From: Halobacillus litoralis
Lineage (GTDB): Bacteria; Bacillota; Bacilli; Bacillales; Halobacillaceae
Direction: 5' to 3'
DNA: 64,000 bases
Assembly (NCBI RefSeq): GCF_004101865.1
Contig: NZ_CP026119.1
Location: 71,750 to 135,749, forward strand
Under the pieces are notes generated by a model, which had not been told where the DNA came from, ran no database searches, and worked only from the letters and a program-made list of their open reading frames with translations. Shown here piece after piece: positions 8,582 to 18,060 of the stretch; positions within the stretch are counted from its first letter, which is position 1, and each line of letters begins with the position of its first letter. Both the position numbers and the translations under genes were made by a program.

Positions 8582-9185
8582 GATGCATTATGAACTAAAA
8601 ACCAAGGATTTGCTTGTAATATATGGTTTCTTATTTGGAGCTTCGTTAGTATTTAAGGAATTATTTGCTTTGGACCTAGATAAGCTTAAATTATTCAATC
8701 AAGGGTTTGTTTCTTCGTTTTTCGGATTATGGGTTGTGTTTCTTTACAAGGAATTCTATAACGATAACTATAAAGAATTACTTTACTCCTACCCTCTTAA
8801 AACTCTTGATCTAGGAGTTAAGAAGGTTGTTGCATTAGTACTTGTGTCCTGGGTATTATTGTTTCCACTTACCTTGTTTGACGATAATATATACAATTCA
8901 GTCTTGTTGTATTTTCCTCAGTCATTCTTTCTTATAGGTTTGGGCTTTTTATGTATTTCCGTAATTAAAAATTTCGAGGTTTCGCTAACCTTATTGTTGC
9001 TGTATATCTCTACTGAATTCTTTACAAAAGGAAAGTTTATTAATTGGGTCCATATATTCGTTTTTGAAGATAATCTCTATAATCAGACTCAGTACTTGTT
9101 AGATAAAGGAGTAAACACGCTCGGTTTTTCACTTTTATTGATTTACGTTGCCCACATATTTTTAATTGTAGACAGAAAAAAATAA
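8565..9185 (+). CDS. ABC transporter membrane subunit
   Basis: A 206-residue integral membrane protein with about six hydrophobic helices and no large soluble domain. It overlaps the ATPase gene by 17 bases, which implies translational coupling; ATG 8583 is an alternative start. With the 684-residue permease and the ATPase it completes a likely ABC-2-type exporter. No specific substrate can be read from the sequence. Confidence 0.7.
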   Translation: MIIHNRMHYELKTKDLLVIYGFLFGASLVFKELFALDLDKLKLFNQGFVSSFFGLWVVFLYKEFYNDNYKELLYSYPLKTLDLGVKKVVALVLVSWVLLFPLTLFDDNIYNSVLLYFPQSFFLIGLGFLCISVIKNFEVSLTLLLLYISTEFFTKGKFINWVHIFVFEDNLYNQTQYLLDKGVNTLGFSLLLIYVAHIFLIVDRKK

Positions 9186-9251
9186 TCTTTTAGCTAATTT
9201 TGTTTAATATATTCCTTTTAAACCTCTTTATATAGTAAAGGAGGAGATAAG

Positions 9252-9992
9252 ATGAATGTTGAGATAAGTAATTTACACTTATTGCAAGGAGAAGAAGAAC
9301 AAAATAACAAGAAGGAGATTGTTAAGTCTGATGGCTTTATGTCTCTGGCCTCATTGGTGGATACTGAAGAATTAACTAACCTTTATCACGTTGGAGGGTT
9401 TAGTCTCGATCTGAAACAAGAGGATAGGCCGCAAGTTTCGGTAGTTAGCAATGAATTTGCTACACCTAATAATAAGGTGAGGTTTTTCTTTACAAAATCT
9501 ATGAAGGACGCTGAAGTAAAAAACACTGCCACAGCACTAATCGTAAAAAATATCGATGGGGTTGAAGTTCTAGAAACTCACCAGAAAGTAAACGATAAAA
9601 AAACTAAGTTGCTCTCGATTTTAACATTAACAAAAGCTATTCGGGAGAAATTCAATAATGGCATTGAAGCATCAAAGCTAAGATTTGATGCTCTGAAAAA
9701 CAATACCAATGAAGTGTCTACACAAGCTTTATGGGATGGCTGTATGCCAGGTGGTTACTTCTGGTGCGGTGGAGGATGCGGTTATCAAACTGGTAGCTCT
9801 GCAATTAAAAACAAAATTGATGGTTGCTGCTTAAATCATGATTATTGTTACGCAAATCATAGTACAGCACGTTGCTTGAACTGTGATGAGGACCTGCATG
9901 CCTGTGTGACCAACCCAATTAACAGAGCAGATGACCCAACAACTGCAGATTATATTGCTACCTACTTCGAATGGCATTGTTCAAGTCTTTAA
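9252..9992 (+). CDS. Phospholipase A2-like protein, possible exported effector
   Basis: A 246-residue protein. The Cys-rich C-terminal third (~residues 165-246) has the phospholipase A2 catalytic core: a WCGGGCG calcium-loop-like motif and CCLNHDYCY (~192-200) with the His-Asp pair, plus further Cys for disulphides. PLA2 enzymes cut the sn-2 ester of phospholipids. The N-terminal ~160 residues are not recognised and lack a classical signal peptide, so export would need the neighbouring ABC transporter or cell lysis. ATG 9252 follows AAGGAGGAG. Toxin, bacteriocin-like effector or membrane remodelling enzyme are all possible. Confidence 0.72.
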   Translation: MNVEISNLHLLQGEEEQNNKKEIVKSDGFMSLASLVDTEELTNLYHVGGFSLDLKQEDRPQVSVVSNEFATPNNKVRFFFTKSMKDAEVKNTATALIVKNIDGVEVLETHQKVNDKKTKLLSILTLTKAIREKFNNGIEASKLRFDALKNNTNEVSTQALWDGCMPGGYFWCGGGCGYQTGSSAIKNKIDGCCLNHDYCYANHSTARCLNCDEDLHACVTNPINRADDPTTADYIATYFEWHCSSL

Positions 9993-10474
9993 TCGCTTTT
10001 TAAATGATATGAAGAGTAAAATGAATTAAATTAATAGATTCTCCTCCTATAAAGTGGAGGAGAATCTATTTAAAGAAGAGTAAATTCAAAATAATTAGTT
10101 TTAACTCTAAAATAATGTATCCCTTTATTAGTAACATTGAATAGACCTCCCTTTAAGCTAAAACTTATAGGAGGTTATTTTTTCGTATATAGAAAATCAA
10201 ATGTGAAGTGTTCTCAAGAAGACTATCTCCGTAGAGGTATTTAACAAGTAAAAAGAGCTACGGGAAAGCTGATTCCGTCGCTCTTTTTTACTGGGCTGAA
10301 TGCAAATTAGGATTTTGGATTTTTGTTCTGCCAAGTCTGACTACATCTAATGTGAAACTTAAATAATTTAAAAATGTGATACATATATACTAAATTGTGG
10401 TTTTTTTGGAAAATAAATGTTTTGATGGTATAATGAGCACGAAATAATGAATGGTGAAATATTGGAGGGGTTTT
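9993..10474 (+). other. Intergenic region with three hairpins
   Basis: No gene seen. Three successive inverted repeats are present: 10036-10067 (stem of 12, AGATTCTCCTCC type), 10145-10183 (ACCTCC/GGAGGT with T6) and 10247-10291 (AAAAAGAGC/GCTCTTTTT with T6). At least two look like terminators. An AT-rich stretch before 10475 probably holds the promoter of the next gene. Confidence 0.55.
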
Positions 10475-10756
10475 ATGCCGAAGTCGGTACCAGGAAAATT
10501 ATCGTTATTAGTTTTAGTAGTATTTTTAATTCAAATAGTTTCTTTCACAGTCGCGCTCTCTACTAATTTCTTAGGAGCTATGCTTCAATTTATTACTTTT
10601 ACCCCTTTCACAGCCTCTTTTGGTTTAATCATCGGGATAATTAGCTTTAAGAAAGAAACTTCTAATAAAATAGTTCCTATAGTTACAATTACTATCAGTG
10701 CTATATTTATATTAATTATGCTTATATTTCTATTTGGTTTTTCATTTGGTGGATAG
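10475..10756 (+). CDS. Small three-helix membrane protein
   Basis: A 93-residue protein with three hydrophobic helices and few charges. ATG 10475 follows GGAGGGG. It stands alone between terminator-rich regions, just before the non-coding region upstream of the relaxase gene. It could be an immunity, entry-exclusion or unknown membrane protein; nothing in the sequence decides this. Confidence 0.6.
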   Translation: MPKSVPGKLSLLVLVVFLIQIVSFTVALSTNFLGAMLQFITFTPFTASFGLIIGIISFKKETSNKIVPIVTITISAIFILIMLIFLFGFSFGG

Positions 10757-10802
10757 ATTTTCTTTGATTGAAGAACCATTCGTGAGATAAAGTATATGAT
10801 GA

Positions 10803-10845
10803 TGTCCCAGAAATCACATAATCAGATTTCTGGGACATTTTTGTT
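10803..10845 (+). terminator. Terminator after the small membrane protein gene
   Basis: A 13-base perfect stem TGTCCCAGAAATC/GATTTCTGGGACA followed by a T-rich tract. Confidence 0.85.
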
Positions 10846-10849
10846 TTGC

Positions 10850-11640
10850 AGTTAAATAGAAAGCTGTTAAACATTCATAACATCATTCTAAGTCTAGAAT
10901 TTAAAAGGTCACACAAATGAACTCTTTCCTTTATTATTCTATCTTATGGATATGACATATATATTTGGTGGAGCTATATTGCAATTTAGCGCGATCGAAT
11001 GTAATACTGTCTATTTCAATACTATCTAGTTGTCTTTTCACTCACACCGCTACATATCGTTATTTTTCGGAAGTGATTATGCTGCGTTCATTAACTTTAC
11101 AAATCGTTACTATACTGGAGAATCTGCTTCATATTGCGCAATATATATACATATAATATACATATAATATATATATATTATATGTATTTCTTGTGTTTTT
11201 CTTTTAGAAAATAAATGAATTATAGCGCGTTCAAATGTGTTTAAACAGGTTGCTTAGGGATATAACTGTTATTCTCCCTTTTAACTTAAAGCGATACCTA
11301 ATGTTCACCGATCCATAGCGCTACGAAACGGTAGCGTTAATCTGATTGGTTAGATAGTTGCCTATAGTAGGACGTTCCAATTGATGTTTCTATTATCCTT
11401 TAAAAAACAGGAAATATTAGCTTGATTTAACCTTTTTAGACGGAAGGGGTATTCTATACATATACCTTTCCGTCTAAGGGGTTCCGCGGGACTAACACTT
11501 CCATTTGCTGATTTGAAAGTTACTTATAAGCTTTTTAAAGCCCTACAACCCCCTGTAACAGGACCTTTTAAATACCCTAATTTTCACCCTAAAATTATCC
11601 AACTATTGCAGTTCTATTTTGAACTAATATTATTGCTTAG
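10850..11640 (+). other. Non-coding, inverted-repeat-rich region; candidate oriT
   Basis: About 800 bases without a convincing gene, directly upstream of the relaxase operon, the usual place of an origin of transfer. It contains an alternating AT tract (about 11140-11185), an inverted repeat CGCTAC/GTAGCG (11319-11336), a long imperfect repeat TTAGACGGAA.../...TTCCGTCTAA (11436-11477) and a CCTGT-A-ACAGG repeat near 11550. A 63-codon open frame here has no ribosome site and odd composition. No known nic sequence was recognised, so the oriT call is inference from position. Confidence 0.4.
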
Positions 11641-11763
11641 TCACTAGTGAATTATTTCAAATGTCGTGGTATAATTCTGTCACATTACAATTAAATCTTA
11701 TTCACGGGATGACCCCGCAAATAAATGGAGCATATTAACTCCGTTTATTTGCGGGGTTTTTTT
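11641..11763 (+). promoter_or_regulatory. Relaxase operon promoter with leader terminator
   Basis: A perfect 10-base palindrome TCACTAGTGA (11641-11650) precedes an extended -10 TGG-TATAAT (11667-11675). The transcript would start with a ~30-base leader, then CACGGGA, then a strong intrinsic terminator: stem of 14 (11712-11725 with 11744-11757) followed by T7. The relaxase ribosome site lies just after it, so expression needs read-through or antitermination. Confidence 0.75.
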
Positions 11764-11778
11764 ATTAAGGAGGAACAA

Positions 11779-13086
11779 ATGAAGGATAAAACGTTTTTTG
11801 TTAAAACTGGCATTAATGGAAGAGGAGTAGGTTTTAGTCATCATGAGATGGAGCTGCTCAAAGTTTTAGCTAATCAAAAATTACTTACAGGAGATTTAAT
11901 GAGAAGGTATTATGAAACAGCAGTTCCTATTTCAAAGGATGGTATGAGGAAAAGGTTAGCTAAATGGGAATCTAAAAAGATAATTAATCTCCATGATATG
12001 ACTGAAGGGAAAAACTATCGTTTTGGCAACCCTTATAAGAGGGTTACTATAGCAAATCGAGGCCTTAACTTTCTAAGAGAACATGGATATTTGGATGATG
12101 ATGAATATGAAGATGCGGAAACATCTCTCATAAACATCGACTTTCAAGACCATTATTTTTGCACTCAAAACCTCGCAATCGAACTTATGGTAAGGCTGAA
12201 AAATAGAGGAGTAGACTTCGAGTCCATTAATCCTATAAAAGAATTTGGTAAGAACCGCATTAATGAAAAGATAGAACTTATTCCAGATTGGTTACTTAAG
12301 TCGAAAGACAAGAACTTCTATATTGAAACTGATACTGCAACTGAAACTCAATCAATAATAAAAAGTAAGGTAGAACGTTATATAAAAGTAGCTGAACTAG
12401 AACCAGAGTGTACTCATATTGTGTTTTTTAGTGTCATTGATGACAGTGCCGACACATTACACATCTATTCTGAACATAGAGAAAAAAGAGTGGCTAACAT
12501 AAAACAAACTCTTTTAAATATGCCTGGGATCCATATGAAAAACTTACATGTAATCGTTACTCAACAATCAAGGTCGTATGATGTGGCTGAAAGGTCGCTG
12601 ATTTCTCCATTACCCTTAACAAATGATTTCAGACAATATGAAATGCAAGTAGCAATCCTTGCTCTTGAACAAAATGAATCTTTTAATTATGAGATTAAGG
12701 AGCTTGAAATGGATGATTTTGTTTTTAAGGGACTGGAAGAAGAGTTTTATCCTGATGGAATATTTGAGATTGCTAACATTGCCGGTACCAAAAGGGACAA
12801 TGTAGCTTTCGTTCATATGAATGAGGCATCAGCAAATAGTATGGATAGACTGAATATTCTTTCCAAGTGTGTAAGGGATAGCCGCTTCACTAAGAGGGTT
12901 GATAGAATCATAGCCTTCTATAGTGGTTCAGAAGAACTTAAAAGGGATGTTTTTGGTTGTGTTTTTGATAATGTACTCATTAGCTCACAACAAGATTGGG
13001 CTGAAGAAGGTAGAGGAGGAAGAGAACCTTCATTTTACAAAACTAAAAGTAATTACAGATTAGAGGTGACAAGTTTTGGAGAATGA
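11779..13086 (+). CDS. MOBC-type relaxase (Replic_Relax family)
   Basis: A 435-residue protein fitting the replication-relaxation family (PF13814), which includes the MOBC conjugative relaxases of CloDF13 and pAD1 (TraX), built on a restriction-endonuclease-like fold rather than a Tyr/HUH fold. Residues ~20-115 form a winged-helix DNA-binding part. Residues ~190-260 carry the nuclease-like core: PDWLL, then FYIETDTATET with acidic residues, then a Lys-rich helix and a Y. ATG 11779 follows AAGGAGG. The gene overlaps the VirD4-like gene by 11 bases, as expected of a relaxase and coupling protein pair. It would nick oriT and lead the strand. Confidence 0.75.
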   Translation: MKDKTFFVKTGINGRGVGFSHHEMELLKVLANQKLLTGDLMRRYYETAVPISKDGMRKRLAKWESKKIINLHDMTEGKNYRFGNPYKRVTIANRGLNFLREHGYLDDDEYEDAETSLINIDFQDHYFCTQNLAIELMVRLKNRGVDFESINPIKEFGKNRINEKIELIPDWLLKSKDKNFYIETDTATETQSIIKSKVERYIKVAELEPECTHIVFFSVIDDSADTLHIYSEHREKRVANIKQTLLNMPGIHMKNLHVIVTQQSRSYDVAERSLISPLPLTNDFRQYEMQVAILALEQNESFNYEIKELEMDDFVFKGLEEEFYPDGIFEIANIAGTKRDNVAFVHMNEASANSMDRLNILSKCVRDSRFTKRVDRIIAFYSGSEELKRDVFGCVFDNVLISSQQDWAEEGRGGREPSFYKTKSNYRLEVTSFGE

Positions 13087-15994
13087 TGATAAAGAGTTTG
13101 TAGAAGAAAGAACCAACTTGCAACTCTTTTTAGAAAAAACCTATCACAAGATACCAGTTATCTTAACTGTTCTCTTGTTAGCTATTTCTTTTTTCTTATC
13201 TATACGTAGTGCAACTAATTACACATTATTGATGGTAGGACAGTTTCTAGAAAGCATTCCGGTTATTAAAATATTCGGAAGTCCGTTAAAACCCAGCCTA
13301 CTTGGTTTAGTTATTATTACAGTCGTGTCAATAAGTACCTGGTTAATTTCTACAAAGGTAAAGTGGTTGCACCCTATAACATATAGAGTAATCATTTTCT
13401 TTCATATGTTCCTGGGGATTTCCTTTTATTACACATGGTTTCTGACCGCTCCTGTCTATAATCACATTGTTCCCTACTTTGGTGAGAGAGTAGAAGAAGT
13501 TGAGGTTGCTAATGTATGGCATGAAATATTAATTGGCAACCCGGGGAATTTAATGATCTTATTTGTCTTTGTCCCTACGATCGTTATAGCTCTATTTATG
13601 ATTTGGTTGGGAAGTCAATATGCTCAACATAATATTGAGATTAAAGACGTTTTTCGAGAATTTGAGTATAAAAATCGGTTATTACAACGGTTTTATAAAA
13701 TAGAAGATGAAGAGAAATTACCTGATGTGGATCTTGGCCCTGATTCAGAGACTAAGGAATTAATCACTCAACCTGGTAAAGATCGAACACTCAATAATGT
13801 CATCATCGGTTCCATTGGAACAGGTAAAACTGCTGCTCTCGTTCTTCCTATACTTAACCAGGATTTACACTGGATGACGCGTTTCATTAATGATTATTCG
13901 AGAGTAAGTAGGGATGATAATTTTGAGTCAGAAGAAGTAAGGGGGAGATATTTGAATGGTATATCTGTTATTGAGCCTTCCAACGACCTATGTCAAAAAA
14001 CATACAAATTAGTACAAGCTCATAAAATTCCCGAAGAATCGGTTTTCTACATTGACCCGACTAATCCAAGCACTCCTAATATTAATCCCATGCAAGGCCC
14101 TGTAGATCAAGTTGCTGAAGCTTTTGCTATGGTCATTGAGGGATTAGCAGAAGGGGATGGAGGAAACTATTTCTTCCAACAATCGGAAAGGAACCATTTA
14201 AAACATTATGTGTATTTACTAAAGCTTCATCAACCAGACCAAGAAGTAACATTTGATATGTTGCTTGATATGTATAACAATCCTCAGTTAGTCAGACGAA
14301 TGCACGTTCAGTTAAAAGAAACATTTCCAGATTCTATAGATGATATAGAAGACCGAGACGAAAGAAACCACTGGAAGATTGTTCAACAGGTGGACGAATG
14401 GTTTGAGATGAACCTTGTTCCTAAGAAAGAGAGAAATGGAACCCCGGAAAAGATTGTTGAAGGAGAATATCGCGGAGATACCGCTTACTATGATGCGAAG
14501 TCTGAGTTTGTTCAAGGACTCCGAAACATATTAAATGATATTGGTGCAAACAAACTAATACGACGCGTATTGTTCGGTAAGTCTAAGTTCGATTTTGACC
14601 GTCACCTTTCCTTAGGAGGCGTATTATTGGTTAACACGGCGAAGGGGGAACTCGGAAACCTTGCTAATGTTCTAGGTAAGTTAATCCTCTTAAGTTTGCA
14701 AAATGCTGTGTTCCGACGAGAACCAAACGTATCAAGCTTTCACCATATACTTGTCGATGAATTTCCTGATTATATTTATCGGCCCTTTAAGGAATTTCCT
14801 GCACAATCACGTAAATATAAGACTATTGTTACAGTGGTAGCTCAAACGGTTTCTCAATTAGCTGATAAATACGGGGAAACTTACATGCACACTTTGTTAG
14901 GTACGTTAAGGCATAAAATGGTTTACGGTGATATTCCGGACTATGATGCTCAATTATTCTCAGCAATATTTGGAGAAATGGAAAGGTTTGAAGAACAACA
15001 GAGTGAGCAGAACGTATCTCCATTACAAGAATCGCCGGTTACACGTTCTGGGAGCTCTTACACTAAAACGAAAGAAGCTATTCTTTCACCGAGTGATATT
15101 ATCTTCCAGAAACAGTTCCAAGCAGCAGTTAAGATTGTACAGAATAATAGACCAATCCCAGTTAGACAAATTGATGCCAACTTTGTACCTCGTGATGAAT
15201 TTACAGAAGCGGTTATAACTGTAGATGGTGAGAGTGGATCCTACTGGTTAGAAGACCGTTATTCTACAACCCAAGAAGATTCAAGGGTGATAGACATTAC
15301 CGCTGAAGAGTTTATGGAAGAGACAGGGGAAGAAGGAGAAGATATAGCGCTGCGTGTCGCAGAAGCTGAAAATATGGATGAGAAGAGTATTGATTTAGAA
15401 CCCCATTCTGACTTACCTCCAGGAAAAGTTGTATATAATTCTTCTCAAAGTAGGTTAAGGAGCAGCCACATGAGTCATAATGAGAATGTGCTCGAAAACC
15501 GCAATGTAGAAAGATATGGATATCCTGCTGTAAGAAGAAAAGAAAATCTGAACGAAGCGGATGATAAACAAGTCTTTGCTCCAGAATATTTAGATGGTTC
15601 GAATGATACTTCCTCTATAGAAATAAAGAGTGAAGAAATGGACACTACTGAAGAAGATAAAGATCCAAGTGTGGAAGATCTACAAGGTCAAAGAGAAGAT
15701 GAATCCACCGCTTCCGCTTCCAGGGATGAAATAACCAGTGTAGATAATGCCTTAATAGATGAGGACCCTTTGAACGATATATTTGGAGCGGGAGGATCTT
15801 TTCCACCACAAGAAGTCGAACAGAGTGAGTTGTCCGTTAAGGAAGAGCAATTAGTAAATGAAATTGAATGCATGGTTAAAGAAACGGATGCCGAAGATGA
15901 AAGTGGGAGTGAACAAGAGGAATATACAAACTCTCAGCCTATGAATCAAAATGATTTAAACAGCTTATTAAAAGACTTCGAGGAAGAGAAATAG
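13076..15994 (+). CDS. VirD4/TraG-type coupling protein with acidic tail
   Basis: A 972-residue membrane ATPase that recruits the relaxase-DNA complex to the transfer channel. Three to four membrane helices lie within residues ~20-185. Walker A is GSIGTGKT (~243-250) and Walker B is HHILVDEFPD (~553-562), followed by the VVAQTVSQL segment typical of VirD4/TraG proteins. From ~residue 740 to the end the protein is a low-complexity Glu/Asp-rich tail of over 200 residues, longer than usual. The start is TTG 13076 behind GAGGTG, overlapping the relaxase gene. Confidence 0.88.
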   Translation: MENDDKEFVEERTNLQLFLEKTYHKIPVILTVLLLAISFFLSIRSATNYTLLMVGQFLESIPVIKIFGSPLKPSLLGLVIITVVSISTWLISTKVKWLHPITYRVIIFFHMFLGISFYYTWFLTAPVYNHIVPYFGERVEEVEVANVWHEILIGNPGNLMILFVFVPTIVIALFMIWLGSQYAQHNIEIKDVFREFEYKNRLLQRFYKIEDEEKLPDVDLGPDSETKELITQPGKDRTLNNVIIGSIGTGKTAALVLPILNQDLHWMTRFINDYSRVSRDDNFESEEVRGRYLNGISVIEPSNDLCQKTYKLVQAHKIPEESVFYIDPTNPSTPNINPMQGPVDQVAEAFAMVIEGLAEGDGGNYFFQQSERNHLKHYVYLLKLHQPDQEVTFDMLLDMYNNPQLVRRMHVQLKETFPDSIDDIEDRDERNHWKIVQQVDEWFEMNLVPKKERNGTPEKIVEGEYRGDTAYYDAKSEFVQGLRNILNDIGANKLIRRVLFGKSKFDFDRHLSLGGVLLVNTAKGELGNLANVLGKLILLSLQNAVFRREPNVSSFHHILVDEFPDYIYRPFKEFPAQSRKYKTIVTVVAQTVSQLADKYGETYMHTLLGTLRHKMVYGDIPDYDAQLFSAIFGEMERFEEQQSEQNVSPLQESPVTRSGSSYTKTKEAILSPSDIIFQKQFQAAVKIVQNNRPIPVRQIDANFVPRDEFTEAVITVDGESGSYWLEDRYSTTQEDSRVIDITAEEFMEETGEEGEDIALRVAEAENMDEKSIDLEPHSDLPPGKVVYNSSQSRLRSSHMSHNENVLENRNVERYGYPAVRRKENLNEADDKQVFAPEYLDGSNDTSSIEIKSEEMDTTEEDKDPSVEDLQGQREDESTASASRDEITSVDNALIDEDPLNDIFGAGGSFPPQEVEQSELSVKEEQLVNEIECMVKETDAEDESGSEQEEYTNSQPMNQNDLNSLLKDFEEEK

Positions 15995-15999
15995 AAACT

Positions 16000-16152
16000 A
16001 ATTTGCGCTTTTTGGAAATCTATTGTACTATTTTAGGTAATATCGAAGTGAGCAAAATGTATTAATACAATAGAATTATAGATAGTGGGACACCCCAAAA
16101 GTTTGAAATAGTGTATTTGCGCTATTTTTGATTTCGGGGTGTCTTTTTTTGT
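16000..16152 (+). promoter_or_regulatory. Leader region with terminator before the S1-domain gene
   Basis: The region between two same-strand genes holds a terminator: outer stem GACACCCC (16089-16096) with GGGGTGTC (16136-16143), inner stem AAATAG/CTATTT, then T7. A GGGA directly precedes the stem as in the other leaders. A promoter was not fixed; TATTAAT near 16059 is one candidate. The terminator may both end the virD4 operon and attenuate the next one. Confidence 0.6.
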
Positions 16153-16183
16153 TTACTTCTATTAAAAATCTAGGAGGTTTATA

Positions 16184-17083
16184 ATGTCCGAACTATTAAA
16201 ACAGTCATGGAATAATGAAGAAGAGTTATCAGCGCTTGCTAAAATGCAACGAAATCGTGAAGTGGTGGAAGGAGTCGTTCGTTCCGTAGGGGTAAAGAAA
16301 ATGCCGGTGGAAACCAATGGACGTATGGAGACAGCTGAGGTAGAAGTGGCTATTTTCTTATTGCCAGGTGGAGTGAAAGCATATTGTCCTGCGAACGAAT
16401 TTTCTGACCACCAATATAGCTCCTTAATTGGTTTTGTTGGTACGATTCAAGAATTTATCATTGATCGTATTGATTTGGAACAAAAAGTAGCAATAGTAAG
16501 TGTTCGTCAGGCAGATGAAATGAAAAAAGATTTGTTTTGGGAAGAGCTTGATTATCTCGAAAAAAATGAAGCTTTTGACTCGAAGGTTTATGAGGGAGTT
16601 ATATCTGGATTCAATCCTGAGAAAGAGAACATCTTCGTTCGTGTGAATGGTACAGATTGCTTCATGACAAGATATGATTGGGATTACGGACGCATTCGTG
16701 ATTTGGCTTCTCAGGTAGAAAGAGGTACGAAGATACAAGTTAAGGTTCAACGGGTGGACAGAGAGAGAAACATGATTCATGTAAGCAGAAAAGCGACTTT
16801 CGAAGACCCATTTGACAAGCTTGAAGAGTTAAGGGATGAAGGGGCAGTTGCTGGAAAGGTTACAGAAGTACATCCTATTCATGGTATCTTTATCAAACTG
16901 GATATTGGGCTTGAAGTTAAGGGCATGAAGCCAAGAGACAAGGAAGAACCAGATGTAGGGGATATTGTTTCATGTAAAGTAAGAACCATCGACAAAGCTA
17001 AGCGTCACTGTAAAGTGGTCATCATTGGTTATCCTCGTGGGAAGAAGAAACTAAAAAATATAGGATCTTTCCTCTTTGAATAA
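16184..17083 (+). CDS. S1-domain RNA-binding protein
   Basis: A 299-residue protein with three OB-fold S1-like repeats at about residues 25-100, 125-200 and 215-290; the second and third have the usual V-x-G-V / V-x2-V-D-x4-I-x-V-S pattern. S1 domains bind single-stranded RNA (or ssDNA). ATG 16184 follows AGGAGG. It overlaps the next gene by one base (TAATG), tying it to the second Replic_Relax-like protein and the HD-GYP gene. It could control translation or antitermination of plasmid transcripts, or bind DNA during transfer; this is inference. Confidence 0.8.
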   Translation: MSELLKQSWNNEEELSALAKMQRNREVVEGVVRSVGVKKMPVETNGRMETAEVEVAIFLLPGGVKAYCPANEFSDHQYSSLIGFVGTIQEFIIDRIDLEQKVAIVSVRQADEMKKDLFWEELDYLEKNEAFDSKVYEGVISGFNPEKENIFVRVNGTDCFMTRYDWDYGRIRDLASQVERGTKIQVKVQRVDRERNMIHVSRKATFEDPFDKLEELRDEGAVAGKVTEVHPIHGIFIKLDIGLEVKGMKPRDKEEPDVGDIVSCKVRTIDKAKRHCKVVIIGYPRGKKKLKNIGSFLFE

Positions 17084-18048
17084 TGGCTAATGATACTTTG
17101 CAAAGCCAGGAGTTAGACCTTGGCCTTTATACCTCTAAGCGCGGGGAAGTGCCTTTTTGGGACCATCCTCACGCAAAGGGGTGCAAGTTCTTGCCGAAAA
17201 ATTACAGACCACATGTGACCATAGAATCTGTTCTGTCTCTTTACATGAAAAGGAAGATAGACGATACAGACCTTATCCTTCTAAAAGTATTAGGTGATGC
17301 GGTATGCTGCAACGAAGACCAACTTCGCCGCTACCTATCTTCAAAGATTTCTCGTTCCTCCGTATCTAAGCGTTTAGACAAGTTTAGGCGTTATGGTTTA
17401 GTTGAGCGTTGGAAAGTACGCATTAAATCAGAGGACGAAGATGAAGCAAGAAAACCTCCTGCTCCATTTGTTTTGGGTATAGCAGGATACAAACTTTTGA
17501 AACACTATTATAATGATGAATTCTTTATGGACCCTAACAGATGGGATCACCTAGGAATCAGTGCCGTGCAAAGGTATGTCGCCATGAATGAGATTAGATG
17601 CCGTTTAATAGAAGCGAAGGCGGCTAAAGCATGGAAGTGGAACCCTAGTTTGACCTTCTACAAGAACATTCGAAATCCAATGGGAGCTGCAGAAATACGA
17701 ACACCGAGGGGTAACATTAACTTTATTATGGAACGTCTGCAAATGAGTCAGGATTTTGTAGGGTTCATGAAAAGCAAACTTCACCAGTGGACCAAGGTAT
17801 TTGAAAAACAACAAAACCTTTTGTTGGATGATATGCATGAACTTTTACCGACGGTCATCATATCCGCTTCTACATTATCTATGGGAGAAACGTTACATAC
17901 CAATGTGATGTTGGATACCTTTCCCTTTAACGTGTGGGTAACTGTAGAAGAGGATATGGAATCGGATGGATTAGAAAATTCATTCTATCGTCCTGAAGGC
18001 AAAGAATTAAAACGAATTAAGTTGGATTTTCTTAGCGGTTCCTCGTAA
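17083..18048 (+). CDS. Second Replic_Relax-like protein
   Basis: A 321-residue protein with a winged-helix region at ~55-110 (a QLRRYLSS...SVSKRLDKFRRYGLV pattern) like the N-terminus of the relaxase at 11779, and a C-terminal part of similar size. The nuclease-like acidic motif of the first protein is not conserved, so it may be an accessory DNA-binding factor rather than an active relaxase. The ATG overlaps the stop of the S1-domain gene. Likely roles are oriT recognition or replication/transfer control. Confidence 0.6.
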   Translation: MANDTLQSQELDLGLYTSKRGEVPFWDHPHAKGCKFLPKNYRPHVTIESVLSLYMKRKIDDTDLILLKVLGDAVCCNEDQLRRYLSSKISRSSVSKRLDKFRRYGLVERWKVRIKSEDEDEARKPPAPFVLGIAGYKLLKHYYNDEFFMDPNRWDHLGISAVQRYVAMNEIRCRLIEAKAAKAWKWNPSLTFYKNIRNPMGAAEIRTPRGNINFIMERLQMSQDFVGFMKSKLHQWTKVFEKQQNLLLDDMHELLPTVIISASTLSMGETLHTNVMLDTFPFNVWVTVEEDMESDGLENSFYRPEGKELKRIKLDFLSGSS

Positions 18049-18060
18049 GGAGTGATAAAT

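Noticed and set aside
10965..11156. 63-codon reading frame in the region upstream of the relaxase gene
   Set aside because: No ribosome site, odd composition, and it runs into an alternating AT tract; treated as non-coding.
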